Positions 22,716 to 32,175 of a DNA stretch of 64,000 nt are shown in pieces. Numbering within the stretch: position 1 is the stretch's first letter; the number at the start of each line of letters is the position of its first letter. The DNA comes from Microbacterium gubbeenense DSM 15944. GTDB taxonomy: Bacteria; Actinomycetota; Actinomycetes; Actinomycetales; Microbacteriaceae. The DNA lies in NCBI RefSeq assembly GCF_000422745.1, contig NZ_AUGQ01000007.1, forward strand, positions 104,742-168,741, given 5' to 3'. The notes beneath the pieces were generated by a model. It was not told the DNA's origin and did no database searches. It worked only from the letters and a program-made list of their open reading frames with translations. A program made the translations under genes and the position numbers.

Positions 22716-23654
22716 TCAGGGCACGAGGACGAGCTTGCCCGGGGCGCCGTTCTCGTTCGCGACCTGAGCCGCGGCCGCGTCTGCGAGCGGGAACTGCTCG
22801 CCGAGCTCGACGTCGAAGTATCCGGTCGCGATGAGCGAGAGCGCCACGGGCACCGATTCGGTGCGCCACTGCAGCTGCTGCGCCGTGAGCGGTTCGGCGG
22901 ATCCGCCGAGGAACGTGCGGATGCCCATCTCGTCGCCGCGCGCGCCGAGGACGATCGTCGCGATGCGGCTCTTGTCCTCGAGCAGCTCGATCGATGCCTC
23001 GAGCACGCCGTCGGCGCCGGCGCAGTCAAGGATCGCGGTCACGCCCTCCGGCGCGATGTCGAGCACACGGCCCGTGAGGCCATCGCCGTACGCGATCGGC
23101 TCGGCGCCGAGGTCGCTCACGCGCTCGGCGCGGGCGTCGCTCGTCGTCGCGATCACGCGCGCGCCTGCCAGCACGGCGAACTGGATCGCGGCCTGGCCGA
23201 CCGATCCGGATCCGCCGTGGATGAGGAGCGTGTCGTCCTCGCGGATGCCGAGCGAGCGGATCGACTGGTACGCGGTGCCCGCCGGGATGCCGAGCGCGGC
23301 GCCCTGTGCGGCAGTGACGCCCTCCGGGCGCACGAACGTGTGCGCCGGATCCGTCACGACGGCCGTGGCGTACGCGCCCGGGGTGTCGAGGAACGCGACC
23401 TGATCGCCGACGCGGAAGCCGTCGACGCCACTGCCGACCGCGGTCACGGTGCCCGCCCCGTCGGATCCGGTGCGCCAGGGCCCATCGCCCGGCAGGGGAC
23501 GGACGCCCGAGCGGAGCTTGCGCTCGACCGGGTTGACGCCGATCGCCTCGACGGAGACGACGAGCTGACCGGGGCCGGCGACCGGATCATCGACCTCGAC
23601 GAGCTCGAGAACCTCGGGACCGCCGACCTTCGTGAACTGCACAACGTGAGCCAT
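22716..23654 (-). CDS. Zinc-free MDR family NADPH:quinone reductase-like oxidoreductase
   Basis: A 312-residue medium-chain dehydrogenase/reductase. The N-terminal GroES-like part includes VSVEAIGVNPVERKLRSG, and the Rossmann motif GGSGSVGQAAIQF lies near residue 147. The cysteine zinc ligands of alcohol dehydrogenases are absent, which points to the quinone oxidoreductase branch. It is probably cytosolic and uses NADPH. A TAGCGT box lies 6 nt before the ATG and no ribosome binding site is seen, so it is probably a leaderless single gene. Confidence 0.87.
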   Translation of the reverse strand: MAHVVQFTKVGGPEVLELVEVDDPVAGPGQLVVSVEAIGVNPVERKLRSGVRPLPGDGPWRTGSDGAGTVTAVGSGVDGFRVGDQVAFLDTPGAYATAVVTDPAHTFVRPEGVTAAQGAALGIPAGTAYQSIRSLGIREDDTLLIHGGSGSVGQAAIQFAVLAGARVIATTSDARAERVSDLGAEPIAYGDGLTGRVLDIAPEGVTAILDCAGADGVLEASIELLEDKSRIATIVLGARGDEMGIRTFLGGSAEPLTAQQLQWRTESVPVALSLIATGYFDVELGEQFPLADAAAAQVANENGAPGKLVLVP

Positions 23655-23660
23655 GGGTCA

Positions 23661-23666
23661 ACGCTA
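23661..23666 (-). promoter_or_regulatory. Candidate -10 box of a leaderless promoter (quinone reductase-like gene)
   Basis: TAGCGT on the minus strand is 6 nt from the ATG at 23654, with no ribosome binding site between. Confidence 0.5.
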
Positions 23667-23710
23667 TCGCGGCTCAGACCGGCGGGCACCAGTCACCGTG
23701 CCGTTCCGGG

Positions 23711-25111
23711 TCAGAGTCGGGCGCGGTACGCGCTGCGCGCCGGCGTCTCGGAGGCCGGAAGCTCGGCGAGCGTCTCCGGCAGCCACGTCGGGCGCTCGCC
23801 CGACAGAGCCCACGCGGCCTGAACGCTCGCGCCCTGGGCGACGTACTCGCCCGGATCCGGCACGACGACCGGCACGCCGAAGACCTCCGAGGCGATCTGC
23901 TGCACCGCCGGGCTCTGCGCGGCGCCACCCGTGAGCAGCACCCGCTTCGCCTCGACGCCGAGGGCGCGCATGGCATCGAGGCCCTCGCCGAGCGAGCACA
24001 GCACGCCCTCGATCGCCGAGCGCGCGAGGTTCTCGCGGGTCGTCGACGCGAGCGTCATGCCGAACAGCGTGGCCGTCGCATCCGGGAGGTTCGGGGTGCG
24101 CTCGCCCTCGAACCACGGCTGCAGCACGAGGCCCGCGGATCCGGGCTCGGCCGCGAGCGCGAGGTCGGACAGCTCGGCGTGGTCGACGCCGAGCAGCCGC
24201 GACACCGCGTCGAGCACGCGCGCGGCGTTCAGCGTCGTGACGATGGGGAGGTACCCGCCCGCCGCGTCGGCGAAGCCGGCAACGGTCCCGGACGGGTCGC
24301 GCACCGGCGCCGACGAGATCGCGAAGACGGTGCCGCTCGTGCCGATCGAGACGCCGATGTCGCCCGTGACGGCGCCCATGCCGAGCGCCGCGCCCGCGTT
24401 GTCGCCGGCGCCGGGCGCGACGCGGCGCCCCGCCTGATCCGTCACCCATTGGGCGGGATCGAGCACGCGCGGCAGCACGACGTCCGAGGCGTCGCGCCGG
24501 AGCGCGAGCGAGAGCAGGTCTCGGTCGTACTCGCCGCGCGTCGCGTCGAAGTAGCCGGTGCCGCTCGCGTCCGACCGATCGGTGATGAGCTCGGTCAGGT
24601 CGGGGCCGAGGTCGCTCTCGCCGGCCGGCCCATAGCCGCGCAGGCGCCACGTGAGCCAGTCGTGGGGGAGGGCGATCGCGGCGATCCGCCGAGCGAGCTC
24701 GGGCTCGTTGTCGGCGACCCAGCGCACCTTCGTGATCGTGAACGAGGCGACCGGAACGAGCCCGGTGCGCTCCGCGAACGACGCGGCGCCCACCTCCTCG
24801 GTGAGGTCTGCGGCCGCCTCAGCGGAGCGCGTGTCGTTCCAGAGCAGCGAGTCGCGCACGACCTCGCCGTCGGCATCGAGCGCGACGAGCCCATGCTGCT
24901 GACCAGCGATCGACCACGCCGAAACGTCGTCGATCCCGCCCGCGTCCGCGATCGCTTCTCTCAGCGTGCTCCACCAGTGCGCGGGATCCACCTCGGATCC
25001 GTCGGGATGCGAGGCCCGCCCCGAGCGCACGACGGCGCCCGAGGAGGCCTCGCGGATGATGATCTTGCAGCTCTGGGTCGACGAATCGACGCCGGCGACG
25101 AGGACGGACAC
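23711..25111 (-). CDS. xylB: Xylulokinase
   Basis: A 466-residue FGGY kinase that phosphorylates D-xylulose to xylulose 5-phosphate. The phosphate-binding [12 protein letters not shown] is at the N-terminus, [13 protein letters not shown] near residue 67, the catalytic Asp237 in GAGDNAG, and [15 protein letters not shown] near residue 405. The GTG start is preceded by AAGGGG with 7 nt spacing and lies 11 nt after xylA. The longer in-frame reading into xylA is therefore rejected. It forms the xylose operon with xylA. Confidence 0.95.
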   Translation of the reverse strand: MSVLVAGVDSSTQSCKIIIREASSGAVVRSGRASHPDGSEVDPAHWWSTLREAIADAGGIDDVSAWSIAGQQHGLVALDADGEVVRDSLLWNDTRSAEAAADLTEEVGAASFAERTGLVPVASFTITKVRWVADNEPELARRIAAIALPHDWLTWRLRGYGPAGESDLGPDLTELITDRSDASGTGYFDATRGEYDRDLLSLALRRDASDVVLPRVLDPAQWVTDQAGRRVAPGAGDNAGAALGMGAVTGDIGVSIGTSGTVFAISSAPVRDPSGTVAGFADAAGGYLPIVTTLNAARVLDAVSRLLGVDHAELSDLALAAEPGSAGLVLQPWFEGERTPNLPDATATLFGMTLASTTRENLARSAIEGVLCSLGEGLDAMRALGVEAKRVLLTGGAAQSPAVQQIASEVFGVPVVVPDPGEYVAQGASVQAAWALSGERPTWLPETLAELPASETPARSAYRARL

Positions 25112-25122
25112 GCGCGAACCCC

Positions 25123-26316
25123 TTAGCGGCGCGCGCCGAGAAGGTGCTCGGTGGCGAGCTGCTGCAGCCGCACGAAGCCGAAGCCCTTGCCGCCGAAGTA
25201 CGCGTTCGCGTCGAAGTCCTCGAACGCCGAACGGTCGGCGAGGAAGTCGTCGTAGCTCTCGCCGGGGATCAGCGTCGGCTCGCTGAGCTCGGACACCTTC
25301 GCGGCAGCGAGCGCCTCCTGCACCTCGGGGTCGGCGCGGAACGACTCGGCGCGCTCCTTGAACATCAGGTAGTTGCTCATGTTCGCCGAGACCGAATCCC
25401 AGATGCCCTGCTCGTCCTCGGTGCGGCTGGGCTTGTAGTCGAAGTGGCGCGGGCCCTCGTACGCCGGGCCGCCCGCAGGCGAGCCGTGCTCGAGGAGGTC
25501 GACGAGCGCGAACGCGTTGTACAGGTCGCCGTGGCCGAACACGAGATCCTGGTCGTACTTGATGCCGCGCTGGCCGTTGAGGTCGATGTGGAAGAGCTTG
25601 CCGTGGTACAGCGCCTGGGCGATGCCGGCGGCGAAGTTCAGGCCCGCCATCTGCTCGTGGCCGACCTCGGGGTTCACGCCGAACAGCTCGGGGCGCTCGA
25701 GCGAGTCGGTGAACGCGATCGCGTGGCCGAGCGTGGGCAGCAGGATGTCGCCGCGGGGCTCGTTGGGCTTCGGCTCGATCGCGAAGCGGATGTCGTAGCC
25801 CTTGTCGGTGACGTAGTCGGCGAGCAGGTTGACCGACTCGCGATAGCGCTCGAGCGCGGCCTGGATGTCCTTGGCCGAGTCGTACTCGGCGCCCTCGCGG
25901 CCGCCCCACATCACGAACGTCTTGGCGCCGAGCTCGGCGCCGAGGTCGAGCTGGCGGAACACCTTGCGGAGCGCGTAGCGGCGCACCTGGCGATCGTTCG
26001 ACGTGAAGCCGCCGTCCTTGAAGACGGGCGCGCTGAAGAGGTTGGTGGTGACCATCGGCACGACGATGCCGGTGTCGGCCATGGCGCCCTTGAGGCGGTC
26101 GATCTGCTTCTGACGCTCGGCGTCGGTGGATCCGAAGGCGAACAGGTCGTCGTCGTGGAACGTGAGGCCGTACGCGCCGAGCTCGGCGAGCTTCTCCACG
26201 CCGTGCACGACGTCGAGGTCGGGGCGGGTCGGGCCGCCGAACGGGTCGGTGCCGTTGTAGCCGATGGTCCAGAGTCCGAAGGAGAACCGGTCTGCCTTGG
26301 TGGGGGTGATGGGCAT
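25123..26316 (-). CDS. xylA: Xylose isomerase
   Basis: A 397-residue class I xylose isomerase converting D-xylose to D-xylulose. Active-site His54 and Asp57 are in LTFHDDDLF, Glu181 and Lys183 in [11 protein letters not shown], and metal ligands Glu217 and His220 in NPEVGHEQ. Asp245 (HIDLNGQRG), Asp255 and Asp257 follow. The numbering coincides with the Streptomyces/Actinoplanes enzymes, so the start is secure. It is the first gene of xylAB and divergent from the GH1 gene. Confidence 0.97.
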   Translation of the reverse strand: MPITPTKADRFSFGLWTIGYNGTDPFGGPTRPDLDVVHGVEKLAELGAYGLTFHDDDLFAFGSTDAERQKQIDRLKGAMADTGIVVPMVTTNLFSAPVFKDGGFTSNDRQVRRYALRKVFRQLDLGAELGAKTFVMWGGREGAEYDSAKDIQAALERYRESVNLLADYVTDKGYDIRFAIEPKPNEPRGDILLPTLGHAIAFTDSLERPELFGVNPEVGHEQMAGLNFAAGIAQALYHGKLFHIDLNGQRGIKYDQDLVFGHGDLYNAFALVDLLEHGSPAGGPAYEGPRHFDYKPSRTEDEQGIWDSVSANMSNYLMFKERAESFRADPEVQEALAAAKVSELSEPTLIPGESYDDFLADRSAFEDFDANAYFGGKGFGFVRLQQLATEHLLGARR

Positions 26317-26349
26317 CGTCTGCCTGCCTTTCAGCGTCGCTGATGAAAT

Positions 26350-26372
26350 GTTGTTAGTGAAAACGTATCAGG
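26350..26372. promoter_or_regulatory. Candidate operator/promoter segment upstream of xylA
   Basis: An AT-rich stretch containing TTAGTGA and TGAAAACGTATCA lies 34-56 nt upstream of xylA. The right arm GTATCA and left arm TGA form a partial palindrome. It is a plausible site for a xylose repressor such as the ROK protein at 34.5 kb; this is inference. Confidence 0.3.
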
Positions 26373-26432
26373 GGTTGCGGGGGTGCGCAATGCCGACGCG
26401 CGACTCGCGGCCCACTCGATGGCACGCTACGA

Positions 26433-26446
26433 TGGGAGCGTTCCCA
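26433..26446. promoter_or_regulatory. CebR-like LacI-family operator upstream of GH1
   Basis: TGGGAGCGTTCCCA differs at one base from the Streptomyces CebR box TGGGAGCGCTCCCA. It lies 24 nt before the beta-glucosidase start, a position suited to repression. The cognate CebR-like regulator is not obvious in the window. Confidence 0.7.
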
Positions 26447-26470
26447 CGCCAGTCCAATGGAGGCCTCACG

Positions 26471-27874
26471 ATGACCGACTACCGCAACGTCCCCCTCGAC
26501 TTCCCTCGCGGATTCCTCATCGGATCCGCGACGGCGTCGTACCAGGTGGAGGGCGCCGCCCATGAGGACGGCCGCACCCCGTCGATCTGGGACACGTTCT
26601 CGCACACGCCGGGCCGCATCTGGAACAACGACACCGGCGACGTGGCGTGCGATCACTACCACCGGCTCGAGGAGGACCTCGATCTGATGGCTCGCCTCGG
26701 CCTCGAGGCGTACCGCTTCTCGATCTCCTGGTCGCGCGTGCTGCCGGGCGCCGGCGGCGTCGTGAACCCGGCGGGCATCGACTTCTACTCGCGCCTCGTC
26801 GACGGGCTGCGCGCGCGGGGGATCCGCCCGATCGCCACGCTCTATCACTGGGACCTGCCGCAGGAGCTCGAGGATGCGGGCGGCTGGCCGAACCGCGACA
26901 CCGCCTACCGCTTCGCGGAGTACGCGGCGCGCACGGTCGAGCACCTCGGCGACCGCGTCGACACCTGGTCGACGCTCAACGAGCCCTGGTGCGCGGCGTA
27001 CCTCGGCTACGGATCCGGTGCGCACGCGCCCGGCCGCACGAACGGCGCCGATGCGCTCGCCGCGGTGCACCACCTGAACCTCGCCCACGGGCTCGCGGTG
27101 CCGGAGATCCGGCGCGAGGCGACGAACGACCCCGAGGTGTCGGTCACCCTGAACTTCCACGTTCCGCGCGGCGAGAAAGAGGCCGGCGTGCTCGTCGACG
27201 CGCTCGCGAACCGGGCCTTCACGGGGCCGATGCTGCGCGGCCGCTACGACGACGATCTGATGGAAGCGACGAGCAGCGTCACCGATTGGTCGTTCGTGAA
27301 GGACGGCGACCTCGAACAGACGAAGCAGGACATCGACGTGCTCGGCGTCAACTACTACTCGACCGTCACCGTGCGCACCTGGGACGGCACGAGCGAGAAG
27401 GTGATGAACGACGGGCACAAGAACGTCGGCGGATCCCCGTGGCCCGGCCTCGACGACATCGAATTCCTGCCGCAGGACGGCCCCTACACCGACATGGGCT
27501 GGAACATCGCTCCCGACGGGCTCGAGGAGCTCCTGCTGTCGCTCAGTGCTCAGTTCCCCGACCAGCCGCTCATGATCACGGAGAACGGCGCCGCCTTCCC
27601 GGACGTCGTCACCGAGACCGAGACGGGGCTGCGCGTGCACGACGAGCAGCGCACCGACTACCTCGCGCGGCACTTCGCTGCGGCGAAGCGCGCGATGGAT
27701 CAGGGCGTCGACCTGCGCGGCTACCTCGTGTGGTCGCTGCTCGACAACTTCGAGTGGGGCTACGGATACTCGAAGCGCTTCGGCATCGTGCGCGTGAACT
27801 ACGAGACGGGGGAGCGCACGGTCAAGGACAGCGCCCGGTGGGTGTCCGAGGCGATCGCGCGCAAGAACGGCTGA
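26471..27874 (+). CDS. Beta-glucosidase, glycoside hydrolase family 1
   Basis: A 467-residue retaining glycosidase, probably cytosolic as it has no signal peptide. The acid/base Glu171 is in STLNEPW and the nucleophile Glu371 in [26 protein letters not shown] at the N-terminus is a GH1 hallmark. It probably hydrolyses cellobiose or short beta-glucosides. The ATG follows the ribosome binding site GGAGG by 7 nt. The CebR-like box just upstream suggests cellobiose-type induction. It is divergent from xylAB and convergent with a LacI gene. Confidence 0.94.
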   Translation: MTDYRNVPLDFPRGFLIGSATASYQVEGAAHEDGRTPSIWDTFSHTPGRIWNNDTGDVACDHYHRLEEDLDLMARLGLEAYRFSISWSRVLPGAGGVVNPAGIDFYSRLVDGLRARGIRPIATLYHWDLPQELEDAGGWPNRDTAYRFAEYAARTVEHLGDRVDTWSTLNEPWCAAYLGYGSGAHAPGRTNGADALAAVHHLNLAHGLAVPEIRREATNDPEVSVTLNFHVPRGEKEAGVLVDALANRAFTGPMLRGRYDDDLMEATSSVTDWSFVKDGDLEQTKQDIDVLGVNYYSTVTVRTWDGTSEKVMNDGHKNVGGSPWPGLDDIEFLPQDGPYTDMGWNIAPDGLEELLLSLSAQFPDQPLMITENGAAFPDVVTETETGLRVHDEQRTDYLARHFAAAKRAMDQGVDLRGYLVWSLLDNFEWGYGYSKRFGIVRVNYETGERTVKDSARWVSEAIARKNG

Positions 27875-27883
27875 CGGATCCGT

Positions 27884-27906
27884 GCGGCGCGCATCAGGCG
27901 CGCGGC
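27884..27906. terminator. Possible bidirectional hairpin between GH1 and LacI genes
   Basis: A 9-bp GC stem with one mismatch and a 5-nt loop lies between the converging genes; the lacI-type stop codon falls in the loop. There is no T tract, so terminator function is uncertain. Confidence 0.35.
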
Positions 27907-28916
27907 GCGGCCGTCGAGTCGCGAACGATCAGCTGCGACGGCATCCGCACGTGCTCGGGTCCGCTCGTGCTCTCGATGAGGCGCACGAGCAGATCCACCG
28001 CGGCGCGGCCCATGTCGATGAGCGGCTGGCGCACGGTCGTCAGGGCCGGGCTCGCGGCGGCCGCGGCGGGGATGTCGTCGAACCCGATCACCGAAAGATC
28101 CGCGGGCACCCGCAGGCCGCGCTCGTTCGCGACGCGGATCACCTCGATCGCCGAGACGTCGTTCGAGGCGAAGATCGCGGTGGGCGGATCCTCAAGGTCG
28201 AGGAGCGCGGTCGCGCCTGCTGCGGCCTCCGCCTGCTGGAACTCGCCGGTCACCACGAGCGACGGATCGAACTCGATCCCCGCCGTTTTCAGGGCCTCGC
28301 GGTATCCCTCCTCGCGCAGGCGGGCCGACTCGAGGTCGTCGCGGCCGCGCAGGTAGCCGATGCGGGTGTGTCCGAGGCCGATGAGGTGAGATGTCGCCTC
28401 GCGCCCTCCGCCGAAGTTGTCGGTGTCCACGACGGCCAGCCCCGCCGGGCCCGCGTGCGGGTCGATCGAGACGATCGGCATGCCCGACTCGGGCGGCTCG
28501 ACGGTCGGGGTCACGACGACGGCGCCGTCGATCAGCGTGCCGCCGAGCCGCGACAGCGACCGCGCCTCCCAGCCGTGATGGGATCCCTGGGAGACCGCGC
28601 CCGCGTACGCGAGAACGTCGTACTCCGAGCCGCTCAGCGCCTCGGAGACGCCGTGCAGCAGCTGCAGCGCGAACGGCTCGAACTCGGCCACGAGCACCCC
28701 GATCACGTGCGTGCGGCTGCGGCGCATCGACGTCGCCACCAGAGAGCTCGCGTACCCGAGGTCGGTGACGATCCTCATCACGCGCTCCTGCGTCGCGGCG
28801 GCGACCCCATCGCGACCGTTGATCACCTTCGACACGGTGGCGACGGAGACGCCCGCGGCGCGCGCAACGTCGGTGATCGTAGTTCGCCCGCGCGGCGCGG
28901 CGCCGATGGTGCTCAT
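27894..28916 (-). CDS. LacI-family transcription regulator (controls the GH3/CUT1 operon)
   Basis: A 340-residue repressor. The HTH is TITDVARAAGVSVATVSKVING (residues about 13-34), followed by the hinge and a periplasmic-binding-type sensor domain ending in GFDDIPAAAAASPALTTVRQP. It is divergent from the sugar-transport operon at 29 kb, with a perfect palindrome CGTTATCGATAACG between them, so it probably represses that operon and itself. The inducing sugar is unknown. A TAGCGT box lies 9 nt upstream of the ATG, with AGGGAAA as a possible ribosome binding site. Confidence 0.92.
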   Translation of the reverse strand: MSTIGAAPRGRTTITDVARAAGVSVATVSKVINGRDGVAAATQERVMRIVTDLGYASSLVATSMRRSRTHVIGVLVAEFEPFALQLLHGVSEALSGSEYDVLAYAGAVSQGSHHGWEARSLSRLGGTLIDGAVVVTPTVEPPESGMPIVSIDPHAGPAGLAVVDTDNFGGGREATSHLIGLGHTRIGYLRGRDDLESARLREEGYREALKTAGIEFDPSLVVTGEFQQAEAAAGATALLDLEDPPTAIFASNDVSAIEVIRVANERGLRVPADLSVIGFDDIPAAAAASPALTTVRQPLIDMGRAAVDLLVRLIESTSGPEHVRMPSQLIVRDSTAAPRA

Positions 28917-28972
28917 GATTTCCCTACGCTAGCCCGGTCGTCGCGGGGGCCCCGCCACGACATCGTGTAAAA

Positions 28973-28993
28973 CGTTATCGATAACGATTGACA
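28973..28993. promoter_or_regulatory. LacI-type operator overlapping the -35 of the CUT1/GH3 operon
   Basis: The perfect 14-bp palindrome CGTTATCGATAACG (28973-28986) is directly followed by a -35-like TTGACA (28988-28993). Repressor bound here would block polymerase at the binding-protein gene and also lies upstream of the divergent lacI-type gene. Confidence 0.75.
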
Positions 28994-29075
28994 TCCTGTC
29001 ACATTCCTGCCAAAGTCGGCATGCACGACGGTGATCGGCGCCGTCAGCGCAACGCACTCAATGAGGAGAACTGCC

Positions 29076-30362
29076 ATGAACGCGCGAAAGACTTGGGCCG
29101 CGGCGATCGCGGTCGCAGCGGTCGGAACACTGGGACTCGCCGGCTGCTCCGGCGGGTCCGGCGGATCCGGAAGCGACGACGACGCCCTCACCATGTGGCA
29201 CAACTCGACCACGGGCGACGGCAAGGCCTACTGGGACGAGGTCGGCGCCGCGTTCGAGGAGGAGACCGGCGTCGCAGTGGACATCACGTCGCTGCAGAAC
29301 GAGGATCTCGACGGCAAGCTGCAGACGGCTGCCAACTCGGGCGACATGCCTGATGTCTTCCTCGCCCGCGGTGGCGGCAAGACCGCCGCGATGGTCGATG
29401 CTGGCGTCGTGAAGGACCTCACCGACCTTATCAGCGACGACACGCACACCGCGATCGGAGACGCGGCCTTCAGCGCCTTCACGATCGACGGATCCGTCTA
29501 CGCTGTGCCCGCATCGGTGCTCCCTGAGGGCATCTTCTACAGCGAGGACCTGTTCGAGGCCGCCGGAATCGACGCGGCGCCCACGACCTTCGAGGAGCTC
29601 GACACCGCGGTGCAGAAGCTCAAGGACTCGGGCACCGACCCGATCGCGCTCGGCGCGAAGGCCGCCTGGCCCGCCGCACACTGGTACTACTCGTTCGCGA
29701 TGCGCGCCTGCTCACAGGAGACCCTCGAGAACATCGCCGTCACGATGGACTTCTCGGACGGGTGCTGGCTGTCGGCCGCGGAGCAGCTCGAGGAGTTCGC
29801 CGCGACCGAGCCGTTCAACAAGGGCTTCCTCACGACAGACGCACAAGAGGGCGCCGGATCCTCGGCCGGCCTCGTCGCGAACCACCAGGCCGCCATGGAG
29901 CTGATGGGCGGATGGAACGTCGGCGTCATCGCCTCGCTCACCCCCGACGCCCAGCCCCTCGCCGACCTCGGCTGGTTCCCGCTGCCCGCGACCGCCGAGG
30001 GCGAGGGCGACCCCACCGCGATGATGGGCGGCATGGACGGCTTCGCCTGCTCCGCCGACTCGCCGCCCGCGTGCGAGGACTTCCTGAACTTCATCATCCA
30101 GAAGGAGTGGCAGGAGAAGTACGCGGTGGCGTTCAACTCGATCCCGGCGTCGGCCGAGGCGCAGGAGGCGGTCACGGATCCGTCGCTGCTGCCGATCATG
30201 GAGGCGTACAACGACGCCGCGTACGTCGTGCTCTACCTCGACACGCTGCTCGGTCAGAACGTCGGCAACGCGCTCAACACCGCGGTCGTCGAGCTGCTCG
30301 CCGGTGACGGCACACCGCAGTCGATCATCGACACGGTCACTGACGCCGCCGCGCGCGGCTGA
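29076..30362 (+). CDS. Sugar ABC transporter substrate-binding lipoprotein (CUT1)
   Basis: A 428-residue family 1 solute-binding lipoprotein. The signal peptide MNARKTWAAAIAVAAVG ends in LGLAGC with the lipidated Cys near residue 24, followed by a Gly/Ser linker. Typical segments are TMWHNSTTGDGKAYWDEV and GDMPDVFLARGG. The ATG follows AGGAGA. It binds an oligosaccharide released from plant material and passes it to the two downstream permeases. The linked GH3 enzyme suggests a beta-linked gluco- or xylo-oligosaccharide, which is inference. Confidence 0.92.
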   Translation: MNARKTWAAAIAVAAVGTLGLAGCSGGSGGSGSDDDALTMWHNSTTGDGKAYWDEVGAAFEEETGVAVDITSLQNEDLDGKLQTAANSGDMPDVFLARGGGKTAAMVDAGVVKDLTDLISDDTHTAIGDAAFSAFTIDGSVYAVPASVLPEGIFYSEDLFEAAGIDAAPTTFEELDTAVQKLKDSGTDPIALGAKAAWPAAHWYYSFAMRACSQETLENIAVTMDFSDGCWLSAAEQLEEFAATEPFNKGFLTTDAQEGAGSSAGLVANHQAAMELMGGWNVGVIASLTPDAQPLADLGWFPLPATAEGEGDPTAMMGGMDGFACSADSPPACEDFLNFIIQKEWQEKYAVAFNSIPASAEAQEAVTDPSLLPIMEAYNDAAYVVLYLDTLLGQNVGNALNTAVVELLAGDGTPQSIIDTVTDAAARG

Positions 30363-30373
30363 GGACCATCGGC

Positions 30374-31300
30374 ATGGCACGTCGCACCGACTGGCGCGTG
30401 CGCGGGGAGATCGCGCTGCTGGCAGGGCCAGGGATCCTGGTCTTCGTCACATTCGTGATCCTCCCCGTGCTGATGGCGGCCTTCTACGGATTCTTCAAGT
30501 GGAAGGGGTTCGGATTCCCCGACGATTTCGTCGGCTTCGAGAACTACCTGCTGATCCTGAAGGACACCACCTTCCGCGAGGCGGTGGGGCACAACCTCTT
30601 CATCGTGGTCGCTTCGCTGATCCTGCAGGGGCCGCTCGCGATCCTGTTCGCGCTCCTGATGAATCAGCGCATGCGCGGACGCAGCCTCATCCGGGTGCTC
30701 ATCTTCGTGCCGTACGTGATCAGCGAGGTCGTGGTCGGCACCGGCTGGTCGCTCATGCTCCGCGATACGGGTGCGCTCAACTCGATGCTGGAGAAGCTCG
30801 GCCTCGAGTCGCTCGTCCAATCGTGGATCGCTGATCCGTCGGTGGCGATGGGCACCCTCATGTTCATCATCAGCTGGAAGTACATCGGCTTCGCCGTGAT
30901 CCTCATGCTGGCGGGACTGCAGTCGATCCCGGAGGAGCTGTACGAGGCGGCGTCGATCGACGGCGCGTCCTTCTGGCAGACGCAGTGGCGCATCACGCTG
31001 CCGCTGCTCGGCCCGACGATCCGCATCTGGGCGTTCCTGTCGATCATCGGATCGCTGCAGCTGTTCGACCTCGTCAACATCATCTGGGGCCAGTACGTGG
31101 CCGCCACCGCCGGAACATCGACCATGGCGACCTACATGTACCAGAACGGCCATCTCGCGGGGAACTACGGGTTCGGCAACGCCGTCGCCGTGCTTCTGTT
31201 CCTCATCTCGCTCGTCATCGCCCTCGTGTACCAGCGCTTCGCGCTCCGGCGCGACACCGCCGGCGCAGTCACGGGGCCGAGCGGAAGGAAATCATCATGA
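30374..31300 (+). CDS. Sugar ABC transporter permease (MalF type)
   Basis: A 308-residue permease with six membrane segments. The cytoplasmic loop ELYEAASIDGASFWQTQWRITLPLL matches the EAA motif that contacts the ATPase. It starts 11 nt after the binding-protein gene and ends in an ATGA overlap with the second permease. No ATPase gene accompanies the system, as is usual for actinobacterial CUT1 transporters that share MsiK. Confidence 0.93.
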   Translation: MARRTDWRVRGEIALLAGPGILVFVTFVILPVLMAAFYGFFKWKGFGFPDDFVGFENYLLILKDTTFREAVGHNLFIVVASLILQGPLAILFALLMNQRMRGRSLIRVLIFVPYVISEVVVGTGWSLMLRDTGALNSMLEKLGLESLVQSWIADPSVAMGTLMFIISWKYIGFAVILMLAGLQSIPEELYEAASIDGASFWQTQWRITLPLLGPTIRIWAFLSIIGSLQLFDLVNIIWGQYVAATAGTSTMATYMYQNGHLAGNYGFGNAVAVLLFLISLVIALVYQRFALRRDTAGAVTGPSGRKSS

Positions 31301-32175
31301 CCTCGACGTCCGTCGCCATTCGTGCGATCGCGCCGAAGGGCGGGCCGCGCCGCGGCCGCGTGAAGGGGGCGAGTCCCTGGGTCTATCTGTTCGCGACGAT
31401 CCTCGTCGCCGTGTGCATCGGCCCCGTTCTGTACGTCATCATCGGCGGGTTCCGCACGAACGCGCAGATCACGACGGATCCGTCCGGCTTTCCGTCGCCG
31501 TGGGTGGTGTCGAACTACACCTCCGTGCTCGGGAGCAGCGAATTCTGGGTCGCCATGGGCAACTCGACGATCTCGGCGGGATTCACGACGCTCGGCACCG
31601 TCGCGCTCGGCGTCATGGCGAGCTACGTGATCGCCCGCTACGACTTCGTCGGCCGGGGCGCGATGTACTCGCTGTTCGCGGCGGGGCTCATGTTCCCCAT
31701 CACGGTCGCGATCACGCCGCTGTACCTGCTCGTGCGCAACCTGGGCCTCGTGAACTCGCTCGCCGGGATCATCCTCCCGCAGATCGCGTTCGCGCTGCCC
31801 ACGACGATCATCATCCTCGTGCCGTTCCTCCGGGCCATCCCGAAGGAGCTCGAGGAGGCCGCCTCGATCGACGGCGCGAGCAGGCTCGGGTTCTTCTGGC
31901 GCATGGTGATCCCGCTCAGCCTGCCGGGCGTGATCACCGTCGGGATCCTGTGCTTCGTCACCACGTGGAACGGCTACATCCTGCCGCTGTTCATCCTGAA
32001 CGACACCGCGCTGTTCACCCTGCCGCTCGGGGTGCAGAACTTCGCCTCTCAGTACTCGGTGGACACCGCGCGGGTGCTCGCATATACCTCGCTGTCGATG
32101 ATCCCCGCGCTGATCTTCTTCAGTCTGTTCGAGAAGCGCATCGTCGGCGGCCTCACGGGCGCCGTGAAGGGATGA
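31297..32175 (+). CDS. Sugar ABC transporter permease (MalG type)
   Basis: A 292-residue permease. The EAA loop reads KELEEAASIDGASRLGFFWRMVIPL in the C-terminal half, and TTDPSGFPSPWVVSNYTSVLG near residue 60 is the common MalG-type periplasmic segment. The start lies in an ATGA overlap with the MalF-type gene, and the stop overlaps the GH3 start in the same way. Transport and hydrolysis genes are therefore translationally coupled. Confidence 0.93.
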   Translation: MTSTSVAIRAIAPKGGPRRGRVKGASPWVYLFATILVAVCIGPVLYVIIGGFRTNAQITTDPSGFPSPWVVSNYTSVLGSSEFWVAMGNSTISAGFTTLGTVALGVMASYVIARYDFVGRGAMYSLFAAGLMFPITVAITPLYLLVRNLGLVNSLAGIILPQIAFALPTTIIILVPFLRAIPKELEEAASIDGASRLGFFWRMVIPLSLPGVITVGILCFVTTWNGYILPLFILNDTALFTLPLGVQNFASQYSVDTARVLAYTSLSMIPALIFFSLFEKRIVGGLTGAVKG

